Shown here one piece after another: positions 18,307-26,361 of a DNA stretch of 64,000 bases. Source of the DNA: Pseudomonadota bacterium (GTDB taxonomy: Bacteria > Pseudomonadota > Alphaproteobacteria > Sphingomonadales > Sphingomonadaceae); contig JAJZQN010000008.1 in assembly GCA_021847605.1 (NCBI GenBank), positions 1 to 64,000 on the forward strand, in the 5' to 3' direction. Positions within the stretch are counted from its first letter, which is position 1. Every line of letters begins with the position of its first letter. A program made the translations under genes and the position numbers. The notes beneath the pieces were generated by a model. The model saw only the letters and a list, made by a program, of their open reading frames with translations. It had not been told where the DNA came from and did no database searches.

Positions 18307-19359
18307 ATGAAGCATTTCTGGGGGTCGGCGGCGGTAGCCGCCCTGATGGGAATGACCTTGCCCGCGCTGGCGCCCGCTTATGCGGACGTCAAGACCGGGG
18401 TCGATGCCTGGCAACAGGGTGACTATGCCAAGGCGATCGCGGAATGGCGCCCGCTTGCACAGGCCGGCGATCCGGATGCCCAGTTCAATCTGGGACAGGC
18501 CTATAAGCTTGGCCGTGGCGTCCCCGCTGACCTGCCGACCGCCATCGACTGGTATCGTAAAGCCACGCAGCAGGGGCATACACGCGCCGAAGACAATCTG
18601 GGGCTGCTGATGTTTCAGCAGGGCGACCGCAGCGGCGCGCTACCCTATCTACAACATGCCTCGATCCGCGGCGAGCCAAGGGCGCAATATATCGTGGCGA
18701 CGTCCCTCTTTAACGGCGATCTGATCGGCAAGGATTGGGTTCGCGCCTATGCCTTGATGACGCGGGCATCCGCATCGGGCCTGCCGCAGGCAACCGAAAG
18801 CCTGACGCAGATGGACAAATTCATCCCCGAGGATCAGCGTAAACAGGGGCTGGCCATGGCGGCCAATCTGGAAAAATCGGAAAAGAGCGGCGTCACGCTG
18901 GCAGCAGCATCGCCTGCACCCACGACGCGCGCGCCGGTTCGTCCGTCACCCTCTGCGGTACGAACGACGGAACTGCCTGCTTCTACCATCAATCAGCCGA
19001 CGCCAACGCCCGTCTCATCGCCCAAAACAGTACCGCAACGGGTCGCGGCGGCCAAACCACAGCCAGCACCCAAGCCCGCCCCCAAAGCCACGCCGGCCGC
19101 TGCAACCATACCCGCCCCTGCCGCATCGGGCGGATGGCGCGTGCAATTGGGCGCCTTTGGCGAGGAAGGCCGCGCACGCGGCCTGTGGAGCCAGTTGACG
19201 GGCAAGGTCAGCGGCCTGTCCGCCTATCAGCCCTATCTGGTGAAGGCAGGCACCATCACCAGATTGCAGGCCGGCCCGATTGCCAGCAGCGCCGACGCCA
19301 CTCGCCTGTGCAGCCGCATCAAGGCGGCAGGCGCGGATTGCATGCCCAAGAAGCTGTAA
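18307..19359 (+). CDS. Sel1-repeat and SPOR domain protein
   Basis: A 350-residue exported protein: signal peptide to about residue 27 (cleaved near AYA-D), Sel1-like repeats (residues about 30-185, with AQFNLGQAYKLGRGVP), a Pro/Ala/Lys linker (about 205-275), then a SPOR domain (about 278-350, WRVQLGAFGEEG). Start ATG 18307 is preceded by CAGGAG at 18290-18295. It is divergent from the ParA operon across about 200 bases, so the two probably share a regulatory region. Confidence 0.85.
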   Translation: MKHFWGSAAVAALMGMTLPALAPAYADVKTGVDAWQQGDYAKAIAEWRPLAQAGDPDAQFNLGQAYKLGRGVPADLPTAIDWYRKATQQGHTRAEDNLGLLMFQQGDRSGALPYLQHASIRGEPRAQYIVATSLFNGDLIGKDWVRAYALMTRASASGLPQATESLTQMDKFIPEDQRKQGLAMAANLEKSEKSGVTLAAASPAPTTRAPVRPSPSAVRTTELPASTINQPTPTPVSSPKTVPQRVAAAKPQPAPKPAPKATPAAATIPAPAASGGWRVQLGAFGEEGRARGLWSQLTGKVSGLSAYQPYLVKAGTITRLQAGPIASSADATRLCSRIKAAGADCMPKKL

Positions 19360-19432
19360 AGTTCGGCCGCATCACCGCTTGATCGACGGACGGGCTTGAG
19401 GCAGGGCTGCTCGCCTCTGAACGGAGGAAGAG

Positions 19433-20299
19433 TTGACCGATCCTGAAACCCGCAGCTGGATATTGACCCTGGTATGTGCCGACCGCGTCGGCATCGTCGC
19501 AGCAGTCAGCAATCTTCTGGCGGATCGGGGCGGCTTCATCACCGACAGTCAGCAATATGCCGACCGGGATGCCGGCCTCTTCTTCATGCGCGTCGCCTTT
19601 GCGGCGACGGACGAGCGGATCGCGAGCGGCGATGCTCTGCGCGTCGCCTTTGCCGAAGTCGGCGCGTTGTTCGACATGGACTGGACGCTGACGGAGGCAA
19701 GCCATCGCCCCCGGATGCTGATCGCCGTGTCGAAAGGCTCCCACTGTCTCGCCGACCTGCTGCATCGCTGGCAGACGGGCACATTGCCCATCGACATCAT
19801 GGGCGTCGTATCGAACCATCCCGACATGCGCCGGATTACCGAATGGAACGGCATTCCCTATCATGAACTGCCCGCCAATGGCGACAAGGCGCAGCAGGAA
19901 GCGGCCCTGCTGGACATATTCGAACGGAGCCGTTCGGACTATCTGATCCTCGCCCGCTATATGCAGGTACTATCCGAAGGACTGGTCGAACGGCTGGCGG
20001 GGCGTTGCGTCAATATCCATCACAGTTTCCTGCCCGGTTTCAAGGGTGCGCGCCCCTATCATCGGGCGCATGCCCGCGGCGTGAAGCTGATCGGGGCGAC
20101 CGCCCATTTCGTGACCGCCGATCTTGATGAAGGGCCGATCATCGAACAAGCTGTCGAGCGCGTCGATCATCGCGCCACAGCCGATGATATGGCGCGGATC
20201 GGCCGGGATATAGAGGCGCAGGTGCTGGCCCGCGCCGTTCGCTGGATCGCGGACCGGCGCGTGCTACTCAATGGAGGGAAGACAGTCGTCTTTCACTAA
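19433..20299 (+). CDS. purU: Formyltetrahydrofolate deformylase
   Basis: PurU hydrolyses 10-formyl-THF to formate and THF, supplying formate for purine synthesis and balancing one-carbon pools. The 288-residue protein has an N-terminal ACT domain (residues about 8-85) and a C-terminal formyltransferase-fold domain with the NIHHSFLPGFKGARPYHRA block near residue 195 and the catalytic Asp region (FVTADLDEGPII) near residue 230. The start is TTG 19433, preceded by GGAGGAAGAG. Confidence 0.93.
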   Translation: MTDPETRSWILTLVCADRVGIVAAVSNLLADRGGFITDSQQYADRDAGLFFMRVAFAATDERIASGDALRVAFAEVGALFDMDWTLTEASHRPRMLIAVSKGSHCLADLLHRWQTGTLPIDIMGVVSNHPDMRRITEWNGIPYHELPANGDKAQQEAALLDIFERSRSDYLILARYMQVLSEGLVERLAGRCVNIHHSFLPGFKGARPYHRAHARGVKLIGATAHFVTADLDEGPIIEQAVERVDHRATADDMARIGRDIEAQVLARAVRWIADRRVLLNGGKTVVFH

Positions 20300-20419
20300 G
20301 GCGCTCTGCGTTGATCCAATACCTGCCACGCGGTCTAAACCCATGTTGCCGCATCGTGCATGGCGGAAAACCCGTTGCCACTTCAGCTACGCTGACCTTC
20401 CGCTCCGCACGATGCTCAA

Positions 20420-20581
20420 TCAAAGGCCAAGCCGCGCCCAGAAATCATCTGGCGCGATCAGGGCATCGCGACCGCGTGCCTGCTCCGTCCTGCTCCATGA
20501 AGAATGCGGGATGTGAATGGTGGGCGCCTGTTTGACCGAAACAGGGTGATATTTGCGGGACTGACTGTTCTTGTGGGTCAT
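20420..20581 (-). CDS. Small 53-residue basic protein
   Basis: The ORF starts at 20581 with AAGGAG seven bases upstream, a strong ribosome site. The predicted product is hydrophilic and basic (MTHKNSQSRKYHPVSVKQAP at its start) and ends DDFWARLGL. It has no membrane segment and no recognised domain. It could be a small regulatory or nucleic-acid-binding protein. Support comes only from the ribosome site and its protein-like composition. Confidence 0.45.
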   Translation of the reverse strand: MTHKNSQSRKYHPVSVKQAPTIHIPHSSWSRTEQARGRDALIAPDDFWARLGL

Positions 20582-20892
20582 CGTCTTCTCCTTCGTCAAG
20601 GGAACACGAAACCTGGCGTGGTCGCTTCGGAACCGTGCGCTTTAGCCGTTGGTGACGCGGAGCAAGCTGACATCCTTCAAAAGCCGCGAAGCACTTAAGC
20701 ACTTGCCACTTTATCTAGCGATTGAATTGAGAATGTCGAAATAGCTTTGCTTGGGACGACGCCAGATCGGCTATCGCTAACCTCAAATAAGGAGTAGCGG
20801 TCACACCGGCAGGATGACCGAATACATCATTACCTCAACAGGGCGCAGCCATATAGTCGCAAGCGACTATCGGTTAACAGCGATCGATCTGC

Positions 20893-20985
20893 TCAGAATA
20901 AACTGCTGTAAAGAAACCAGCCGACAATCAGCAGGCTCGATACGATGCAAATGCGATCACCAAAGACGTCGATACGAGACATCAT
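20893..20985 (-). CDS. Tiny 30-residue membrane protein
   Basis: Begins with ATG ATG (20985) after GGAAGGA about six bases upstream. The product has a short polar N-terminus (MMSRIDVFGDR) and one hydrophobic helix (residues 12-30, ICIVSSLLIVGWFLYSSLF). The type is common in alphaproteobacteria, but I cannot name a family. Confidence 0.4.
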   Translation of the reverse strand: MMSRIDVFGDRICIVSSLLIVGWFLYSSLF

Positions 20986-21140
20986 GCAAATCCTTCCACT
21001 TAGGACGATCTTCGCCGCCTGTGCAGAAAGTTTACCTTAGTTTTAACCGCGCAGAAACAAAAAAACGCGAAAAGGGCATTTGCTGCAAACGCGAACAAAT
21101 GCTGCCAAAATAATGAAATATGGCTCTATTATGCAGCGCG

Positions 21141-21169
21141 TATGCAGGCGGCAAGGCACCGCCTGCATA
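21141..21169 (-). terminator. Strong hairpin after the DUF2093 gene
   Basis: Perfect 11-base arms (21141-21151 and 21159-21169) around a 7-base loop lie 3 bases beyond the DUF2093 stop. There is no T-run, so it may stabilise the mRNA 3' end or act together with Rho rather than being a classical terminator. Confidence 0.55.
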
Positions 21170-21171
21170 GA

Positions 21172-21384
21172 TTATCTGTCGATACCGCGATGTTTAAGGA
21201 AAGCGCGAGTCGATTCTTCGGCGCTACGATAGGCTTCCTGGAACTCCGCACTCCAATATTTCAGGTCGTTAAGGTCGATACGCGCGCCCGAAACCGCGCA
21301 CAGAACAAACTGTCCGGAACGCACGATATCGAAATCGGCGGCCCCATAGTGCAGCACCGCCAGCCCCTGAATTTCCCCGATCAT
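21172..21384 (-). CDS. DUF2093 domain protein
   Basis: A 70-residue alphaproteobacterial protein of unknown function. The family core is visible as GQFVLCAVSGARIDLNDLKY followed by WSAEFQEAY. Its ATG overlaps the stop of the upstream flavin oxidoreductase (ATGA at 21381-21384), so the two are translationally coupled. Confidence 0.85.
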   Translation of the reverse strand: MIGEIQGLAVLHYGAADFDIVRSGQFVLCAVSGARIDLNDLKYWSAEFQEAYRSAEESTRAFLKHRGIDR

Positions 21385-22793
21385 CAGTCGCCCGTCAGGA
21401 TACGATCGACCAACTGCTTCACAGTCGGCACGAAACCGTTCGAATAGAAGGGGTCCTGCTTGAAGCGGTAGGCAGCATGGCCAGCGAACAGCAGATTCTT
21501 GTCCAGATCCCCGCCATGGACAGATTCCTGCAACGACTTCTGGATGCAGAAGCTGCGCGGATCAGCCAGACGGCCGGTCGAGTTGGTTTCGCTGTCCATC
21601 CAGCTTGAGAAGGAACATTGCGACAGACAGCCCATGCAGTCCGTCTGATCCTTGCGGATTTCCGCCTTCTCTTCTTCGGTCACGAAAACGAGCGTGTTGT
21701 CGGGCGTCTTGAGCGCCGAGGTGAAGCCCGCACCAAACCATTCGCGCGCACGCTGAAGGTCGCCCAGCGTCACCCAGAAATTCTTGCCCTTCACGCCCAC
21801 GTCCAGTTGGTGCGTATGATCGCCCGCCTGTTCGGTGCTGAAGGGAATCTGACGGTCCGACCGTGCTTCCAGCGAGCGCAGGAACGGATTGCGGATCGCC
21901 GAGCTGTAAAAGCCGGTGGGCGAGAATTTGTGCAGCAGCACGTCGCCCGGTTCCAGCTGCATCAGCCGGTCTTTCCAATCCTGCGGAATGGGGCTTTCCT
22001 GCGTCAGCAAAGGACGGGTGCCGAACTGGAACATGATCGATCCCAGCTCGGGATTGTCGATCCAGTCGTTCCAGTCCTTCAGCGCCCACACGCCGCCAGC
22101 CATGACGATCGGCACATCGTCCGAAATGCCGCCTTCGCGCATGGTCGCGCGCAGGTCGCGGACGCGGGGATAGGGGTCTTGCGGCGCGCGTGGATCTTCC
22201 GCGTTGGACAGGCCGTTATGACCGCCCGCCAGCCAGGGATCTTCATAGACGACCGCCGCCAGCCATTCCGACGCCTTGGAATAGGCGCGCTTCCACAGCG
22301 CGCGGAAGGCGCGGCCGGACGAAACGATCGGAAGGTAGCTGACATTATAGGATGCGGCGATTTCCGACAGCTTATAGGGCATGCCCGCGCCACAGGTGAC
22401 ACCGGCCACCATGCCGCGCGTCTTTTCCAGAACGCCATGCAGCACCCGCTGCGCGCCGCCCATTTCCCACAGCACGTTGATGTTGATTGCACCCTTGCCA
22501 CCGGCAATTTCGAACGCACGCTTTACCTGTTCGACGGCCCCGTCGATGGCGTAGGCGATCAGTTCTTCGTGTCGGTCACGGCGCGTGCGGCCATGATAGA
22601 TTTGAGGGATCACATTGCCAAAGCTATCATAACTGTCGGCATTCACCGCCGAAACGGTGCCAATGCCGCCGGCCGCCGCCCAGGCGCCCGAACTGCTATG
22701 GTTGGATACGGCAACGCCCTTGCCACCTTCGACTATCGGCCAGACTTCACGGCCACCATAGACGATGGGCTTCAACCCCTTGAACAACGACAT
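21384..22793 (-). CDS. Nitronate monooxygenase-type flavin oxidoreductase
   Basis: The 469-residue protein belongs to the FMN-dependent nitronate monooxygenase/2-nitropropane dioxygenase-like TIM-barrel family: MAGGVWALKDW near residue 233 and the FQFGTRPLLTQ block near residue 260 match the phosphate-binding part of the barrel. It is longer than typical members and carries a C-terminal Cys cluster (DCMGCLSQC near residue 390) of unclear role. The true substrate is not predictable. DUF2093 follows with overlapping codons. Confidence 0.82.
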   Translation of the reverse strand: MSLFKGLKPIVYGGREVWPIVEGGKGVAVSNHSSSGAWAAAGGIGTVSAVNADSYDSFGNVIPQIYHGRTRRDRHEELIAYAIDGAVEQVKRAFEIAGGKGAININVLWEMGGAQRVLHGVLEKTRGMVAGVTCGAGMPYKLSEIAASYNVSYLPIVSSGRAFRALWKRAYSKASEWLAAVVYEDPWLAGGHNGLSNAEDPRAPQDPYPRVRDLRATMREGGISDDVPIVMAGGVWALKDWNDWIDNPELGSIMFQFGTRPLLTQESPIPQDWKDRLMQLEPGDVLLHKFSPTGFYSSAIRNPFLRSLEARSDRQIPFSTEQAGDHTHQLDVGVKGKNFWVTLGDLQRAREWFGAGFTSALKTPDNTLVFVTEEEKAEIRKDQTDCMGCLSQCSFSSWMDSETNSTGRLADPRSFCIQKSLQESVHGGDLDKNLLFAGHAAYRFKQDPFYSNGFVPTVKQLVDRILTGD

Positions 22794-22879
22794 CTCCCGC
22801 GAAACAGCCCGGCCCCCTCTGACCGGGTAAAAGCGACCCTATAGCAGCTTTTGCTGCCTATGACGAATATGGCCGCGCC

Positions 22880-24013
22880 CTAACGCAAAATCGCCGGGCT
22901 GGCCAGAGCCTCGCCATATAAGGAGGCGTAGGCGTTTACCATGACATTTTCGGCATAATCGCGTGCGGCACGGATGCGGTTGGCGTCGCCCAGCCTTTGC
23001 CGCAAACCGGTATCGTCAGCCAACTTGCCCAACGCCTCAGCCAGTCCGGCTTCATCGGCGACGACATAGGGGCGGTTTTCCGGCGCGACCATATTGGCGA
23101 CATCGCCCACATCCATGGACGCGGCAGGCACACCGGCCGCCATCGCCTCCACCAGCGAGATCGGAAATTGCTCACTGTCGGATGACAGCGCAAAAATATC
23201 GAACAGGCCGACAAACCGCCAGGGCCGATCCATGAAACCCGCGAGGTGAAGATCGTCGAGGCCATGGGCGGATGCCTCTGCAAGGATCGCATCGCGCTCC
23301 GGCCCCTCCCCCACGACCACCAGTTGCAGCTGATCCTTGTGCGCAGCAACGGCGCGGACCAGCCGCGGAATATTCTTGACCGGACGCAGCCCTGCCAGCG
23401 TACCGACCAACAGCTTGCCGGGCGATCGCACCAGTCCGGGGATGGCATTGGGCGCGGGTGGCGTGGCATATCGATCCACGTCGATACCGTTGCGGATCAG
23501 GTGTACGCGAGCCGCTGGCTGTTTCCAGACATGATGCGCTATCCCCTCCAGCCGCACGGACGGCACGACCAGCGCATGGGCGCGTTGCAGGCCCAGACGG
23601 CGAAACAGGTTGCGCTTGGTCTTCAGCCGATCAACCTCATCGGCATTAAATCCATCCTCATGATGGATGAGCGGCGGCAATCCTGCCGATGTCCCGCCGC
23701 CCAGCCGATGCGCCATGACCGCATCCATCGATCCCCAATTATAGGTGAGGATAAGGTCGAACTGCCGCAGGAACGCCCTGATCTCCCGATAGCGGGCAGG
23801 ACCGGGTTTCCCGGCGAAAGACGGGCCGTCGGGAAAATCGACGTCGACCGACGGATCGATTGCGGCACGCGCACCCATCACATCGGGAGCGGCGCTGACG
23901 ATGCTATGCCGCGCCCTGTCGCCCCAGATATTCATGAGGCGGACGGCGCGCGCTTCCTTGCCACCCAGAGAGAAGCTGCCATGAACATGGAGGATATGCG
24001 GGCGTTCAGCCAT
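22880..24013 (-). CDS. Glycosyltransferase family 4-type
   Basis: The 377-residue GT-B glycosyltransferase has an N-terminal acceptor domain (LHVHGSFSLGGKE near residue 8) and a C-terminal nucleotide-sugar domain with LLVGTLAGLRPVKNI near residue 195 and the EQFPISLVEAMAAGVPA E-x7-E motif near residue 285. It probably adds a sugar to a lipid, glycan or small molecule at the inner membrane. Its start overlaps the upstream hydrolase gene by 8 bases. Confidence 0.87.
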   Translation of the reverse strand: MAERPHILHVHGSFSLGGKEARAVRLMNIWGDRARHSIVSAAPDVMGARAAIDPSVDVDFPDGPSFAGKPGPARYREIRAFLRQFDLILTYNWGSMDAVMAHRLGGGTSAGLPPLIHHEDGFNADEVDRLKTKRNLFRRLGLQRAHALVVPSVRLEGIAHHVWKQPAARVHLIRNGIDVDRYATPPAPNAIPGLVRSPGKLLVGTLAGLRPVKNIPRLVRAVAAHKDQLQLVVVGEGPERDAILAEASAHGLDDLHLAGFMDRPWRFVGLFDIFALSSDSEQFPISLVEAMAAGVPAASMDVGDVANMVAPENRPYVVADEAGLAEALGKLADDTGLRQRLGDANRIRAARDYAENVMVNAYASLYGEALASPAILR

Positions 24014-24875
24014 TCAGCACGCGGGCCAGCAGCCGGTCGATCGCTTCGACGGAAACGGGTTCATCCAGCACCGGCGCATGGCCCACCCCGGAAACGGTCG
24101 CCAGTTCCGCGCTATCGCCCATTTCGCTTACCATGCGCCGCGCCGTCGCGTCGCTCAACAGGTCGGATCGCTCCCCGCGCAGCAACAGCGTCGGAATATT
24201 CTGAAAAGCCGCCATGACCGGCCACATATCGACGCCGGATTCGCTGCTCATCGCGCGGATCGGCTCGGCGATTTTCATGTCATAATCCAGCACGATGCGC
24301 CCACCGCTATTCAGGCGATAGAGACGCTTGGCCATGCCCAACCAATGTTCCAGATCATAGTCGGGATAAACGTCGCCATTGCTCTCAGCCAGAGCGCGAG
24401 CAGCATGAACCCAGGTCGGATGCGACTGACCCACGCCGACATAGGAACGGATGCGGGCGATCCCTCCTTCGTCCAGCACCGGCCCGACATCGTTGAGCAG
24501 GGCACCGGCCAGCCACTCCCGATGCGTGGCGGCGATCAACATGGTGATGATGCCACCCAGCGATGTGCCGATGGCCACGAAGCGCGTAATGGCAAGATCA
24601 CCCAGCAGCCGCCCTATATCCTGCAAATAGGTAAGCGGGACATAGGTCATCGGATCCTTGGCATAGGCGCTTTCGGCGCGCCCCCGCAAATCCGGGCAAA
24701 TCAGGCGCCACTGGCCGGCCAGGCGCGCGGCGAGAGGTTCGAAATCGCGGGCATTGCGGGTCAGTCCCGGCAAACAGAGCAGAGGCGGCCTGCCATCATC
24801 ACCTCCCGCATAGTCCCGATAATGCAATCGCAGCCCGTCCGGGGACCACCAATATCCGTCTCTATGGCCGGTCAC
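24006..24875 (-). CDS. Alpha/beta hydrolase
   Basis: The 289-residue alpha/beta-fold hydrolase has the oxyanion LCLPGLTRNARDF segment near residue 33 and the nucleophile elbow GTSLGG near residue 103, with the catalytic His in GVGHAPVLDEP near residue 268. The start is GTG 24875. It lies head-to-head with selO, only 37 bases apart, and overlaps the glycosyltransferase gene behind it. The substrate is unknown. Confidence 0.85.
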   Translation of the reverse strand: MTGHRDGYWWSPDGLRLHYRDYAGGDDGRPPLLCLPGLTRNARDFEPLAARLAGQWRLICPDLRGRAESAYAKDPMTYVPLTYLQDIGRLLGDLAITRFVAIGTSLGGIITMLIAATHREWLAGALLNDVGPVLDEGGIARIRSYVGVGQSHPTWVHAARALAESNGDVYPDYDLEHWLGMAKRLYRLNSGGRIVLDYDMKIAEPIRAMSSESGVDMWPVMAAFQNIPTLLLRGERSDLLSDATARRMVSEMGDSAELATVSGVGHAPVLDEPVSVEAIDRLLARVLNG

Positions 24876-24912
24876 GCTTGATCCTTTGGCTTTTCATCCC
24901 CCATATCGCCGC

Positions 24913-26307
24913 ATGAGCCAGAAGCCGCAAGCCATTTACCGCCCCGCCACCGAAATCGACGCCCTGATGCCGGACATTGCCGCGTCGGTGGCGGCGGCCG
25001 ACTTTCCGCAGACCAAATTGCGATTCCGCAATGACCGCGCAGCGGCGCAGGTGGGACTTGCAGATTTGAGCGACGAACAATGGATCGCCCATTTCGGCCG
25101 GTTCGCGCCCATGGACGGCAGCCTGCCCCAGCCATTGGCCCTGCGTTATCATGGCCATCAATTCCGCCACTATAATCCCGACATTGGCGATGGTCGCGGC
25201 TTCCTGTTTGCGCAATTGCGCGACGGCAACGATCGGCTGCTGGACCTTGGCGCCAAGGGATCGGGCCAGACCCCCTATAGCCGGTTCGGCGATGGTCGGC
25301 TGACGCTGAAGGGCGGGGTTCGCGAGATATTGGCGAGCGAGATGCTGGAGGCGCTGGGCGTGCCGACCTCTCGCACCTTCTCGCTGGTTGAAACCGGCGA
25401 AGCGCTGGAGCGTAATGACGAGCCATCGCCCACGCGAGGATCGGTGCTGGTGCGCCTCAGCCATTCGCATATCCGCATCGGCACATTTCAGCGGGCGGCC
25501 TACATCGAAGATAACGCGCTGCTGGAACGACTGACCAACTACGCCCTCACCCGCCTCTATGGCGAGACGCCGGGCGACAATCCAGCGGCGCAATTGCTGG
25601 GCCGGGTGGTCGAACGGACCGCCGATCTCGCCGCCAGCTATATGATCGCGGGCTTCGTCCATGGCGTTCTCAACAGCGACAATATCAATGTGACGGGCGA
25701 GAGTTTCGACTATGGCCCCTGGCGCTTCACACCCTTTTGGAACGCCGGCTTTACCGCTGCCTATTTCGACCATAACGGCCTGTACGCCTTTGGACGGCAG
25801 GCCGAGGCGATCCATTGGGACGTGGCGCAACTGGCCGTTTCGCTGCGCCCGCTGGTGGAGGCACAACCTCTGATCGAGCAACTGGAACGGTTCCCGGCGC
25901 TCTATGCAGAGGCGATGCGGCGGCGCTTCTTCTGGCGGCTGGGGTGGATACATCGGGACGAGGCAAGCGATTCCGCCTTCATGCAAGCCTGTGTGAAGGC
26001 GATGATCGACAGCCATACGCCCATCGACGATTTCTTTCACGACTGGCGCCACGGCCTGCCCGGCAATCAGGATCGCTACGCAGAGAAGGCATGGGCGTCG
26101 GTGCGCGATATGGCCATCGATTTCGAACCGAACAGCCGGACCATCACGGATGACTATTGGGAAGGGCCGCCCTGCTCCATGCATATCGAAGAGGTGGAAA
26201 CGATATGGAGCGCCATCGCCGAACGCGACGACTGGACACCGCTTTATGACAAGGTAGCCGCGATTCGCCGGATGGGCGCTTCCTTGGTCACCGGGGCTGC
26301 GACCTGA
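24913..26307 (+). CDS. selO: Protein adenylyltransferase SelO
   Basis: SelO is a pseudokinase-fold enzyme that transfers AMP to Ser, Thr or Tyr of target proteins, linked to redox homeostasis. The 464-residue product contains LDLGAKGSGQTPYSRFGDGR near residue 108, the EILASEMLEALGVPTSR block and the catalytic-loop FVHGVLNSDNINVTG near residue 248, all diagnostic. Length matches the family. Of two possible starts, ATG 24913 fits the usual N-terminus; TTG 24886 is an alternative, and neither has a clear ribosome site. Confidence 0.9.
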   Translation: MSQKPQAIYRPATEIDALMPDIAASVAAADFPQTKLRFRNDRAAAQVGLADLSDEQWIAHFGRFAPMDGSLPQPLALRYHGHQFRHYNPDIGDGRGFLFAQLRDGNDRLLDLGAKGSGQTPYSRFGDGRLTLKGGVREILASEMLEALGVPTSRTFSLVETGEALERNDEPSPTRGSVLVRLSHSHIRIGTFQRAAYIEDNALLERLTNYALTRLYGETPGDNPAAQLLGRVVERTADLAASYMIAGFVHGVLNSDNINVTGESFDYGPWRFTPFWNAGFTAAYFDHNGLYAFGRQAEAIHWDVAQLAVSLRPLVEAQPLIEQLERFPALYAEAMRRRFFWRLGWIHRDEASDSAFMQACVKAMIDSHTPIDDFFHDWRHGLPGNQDRYAEKAWASVRDMAIDFEPNSRTITDDYWEGPPCSMHIEEVETIWSAIAERDDWTPLYDKVAAIRRMGASLVTGAAT

Positions 26308-26361
26308 TTTCCTTTATCCCTCGTCTTTCCTTAACCATTTTCGGCCATATGCTGGTGGCAA

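Larger units (their letters stand above)
20300..21171. other. 870-base region with only tiny ORFs
   Basis: No ordinary gene is present between purU and the DUF2093 gene. It contains two small minus-strand ORFs with good ribosome sites (listed separately) and a strong hairpin near its right end. The stretch is more AT-rich than average, particularly around 20700-21130. Confidence 0.55.

Noticed and set aside
24862-26184. Long open frame antisense to selO
   Set aside because: SelO motifs are clear on the plus strand, so this frame is a shadow.
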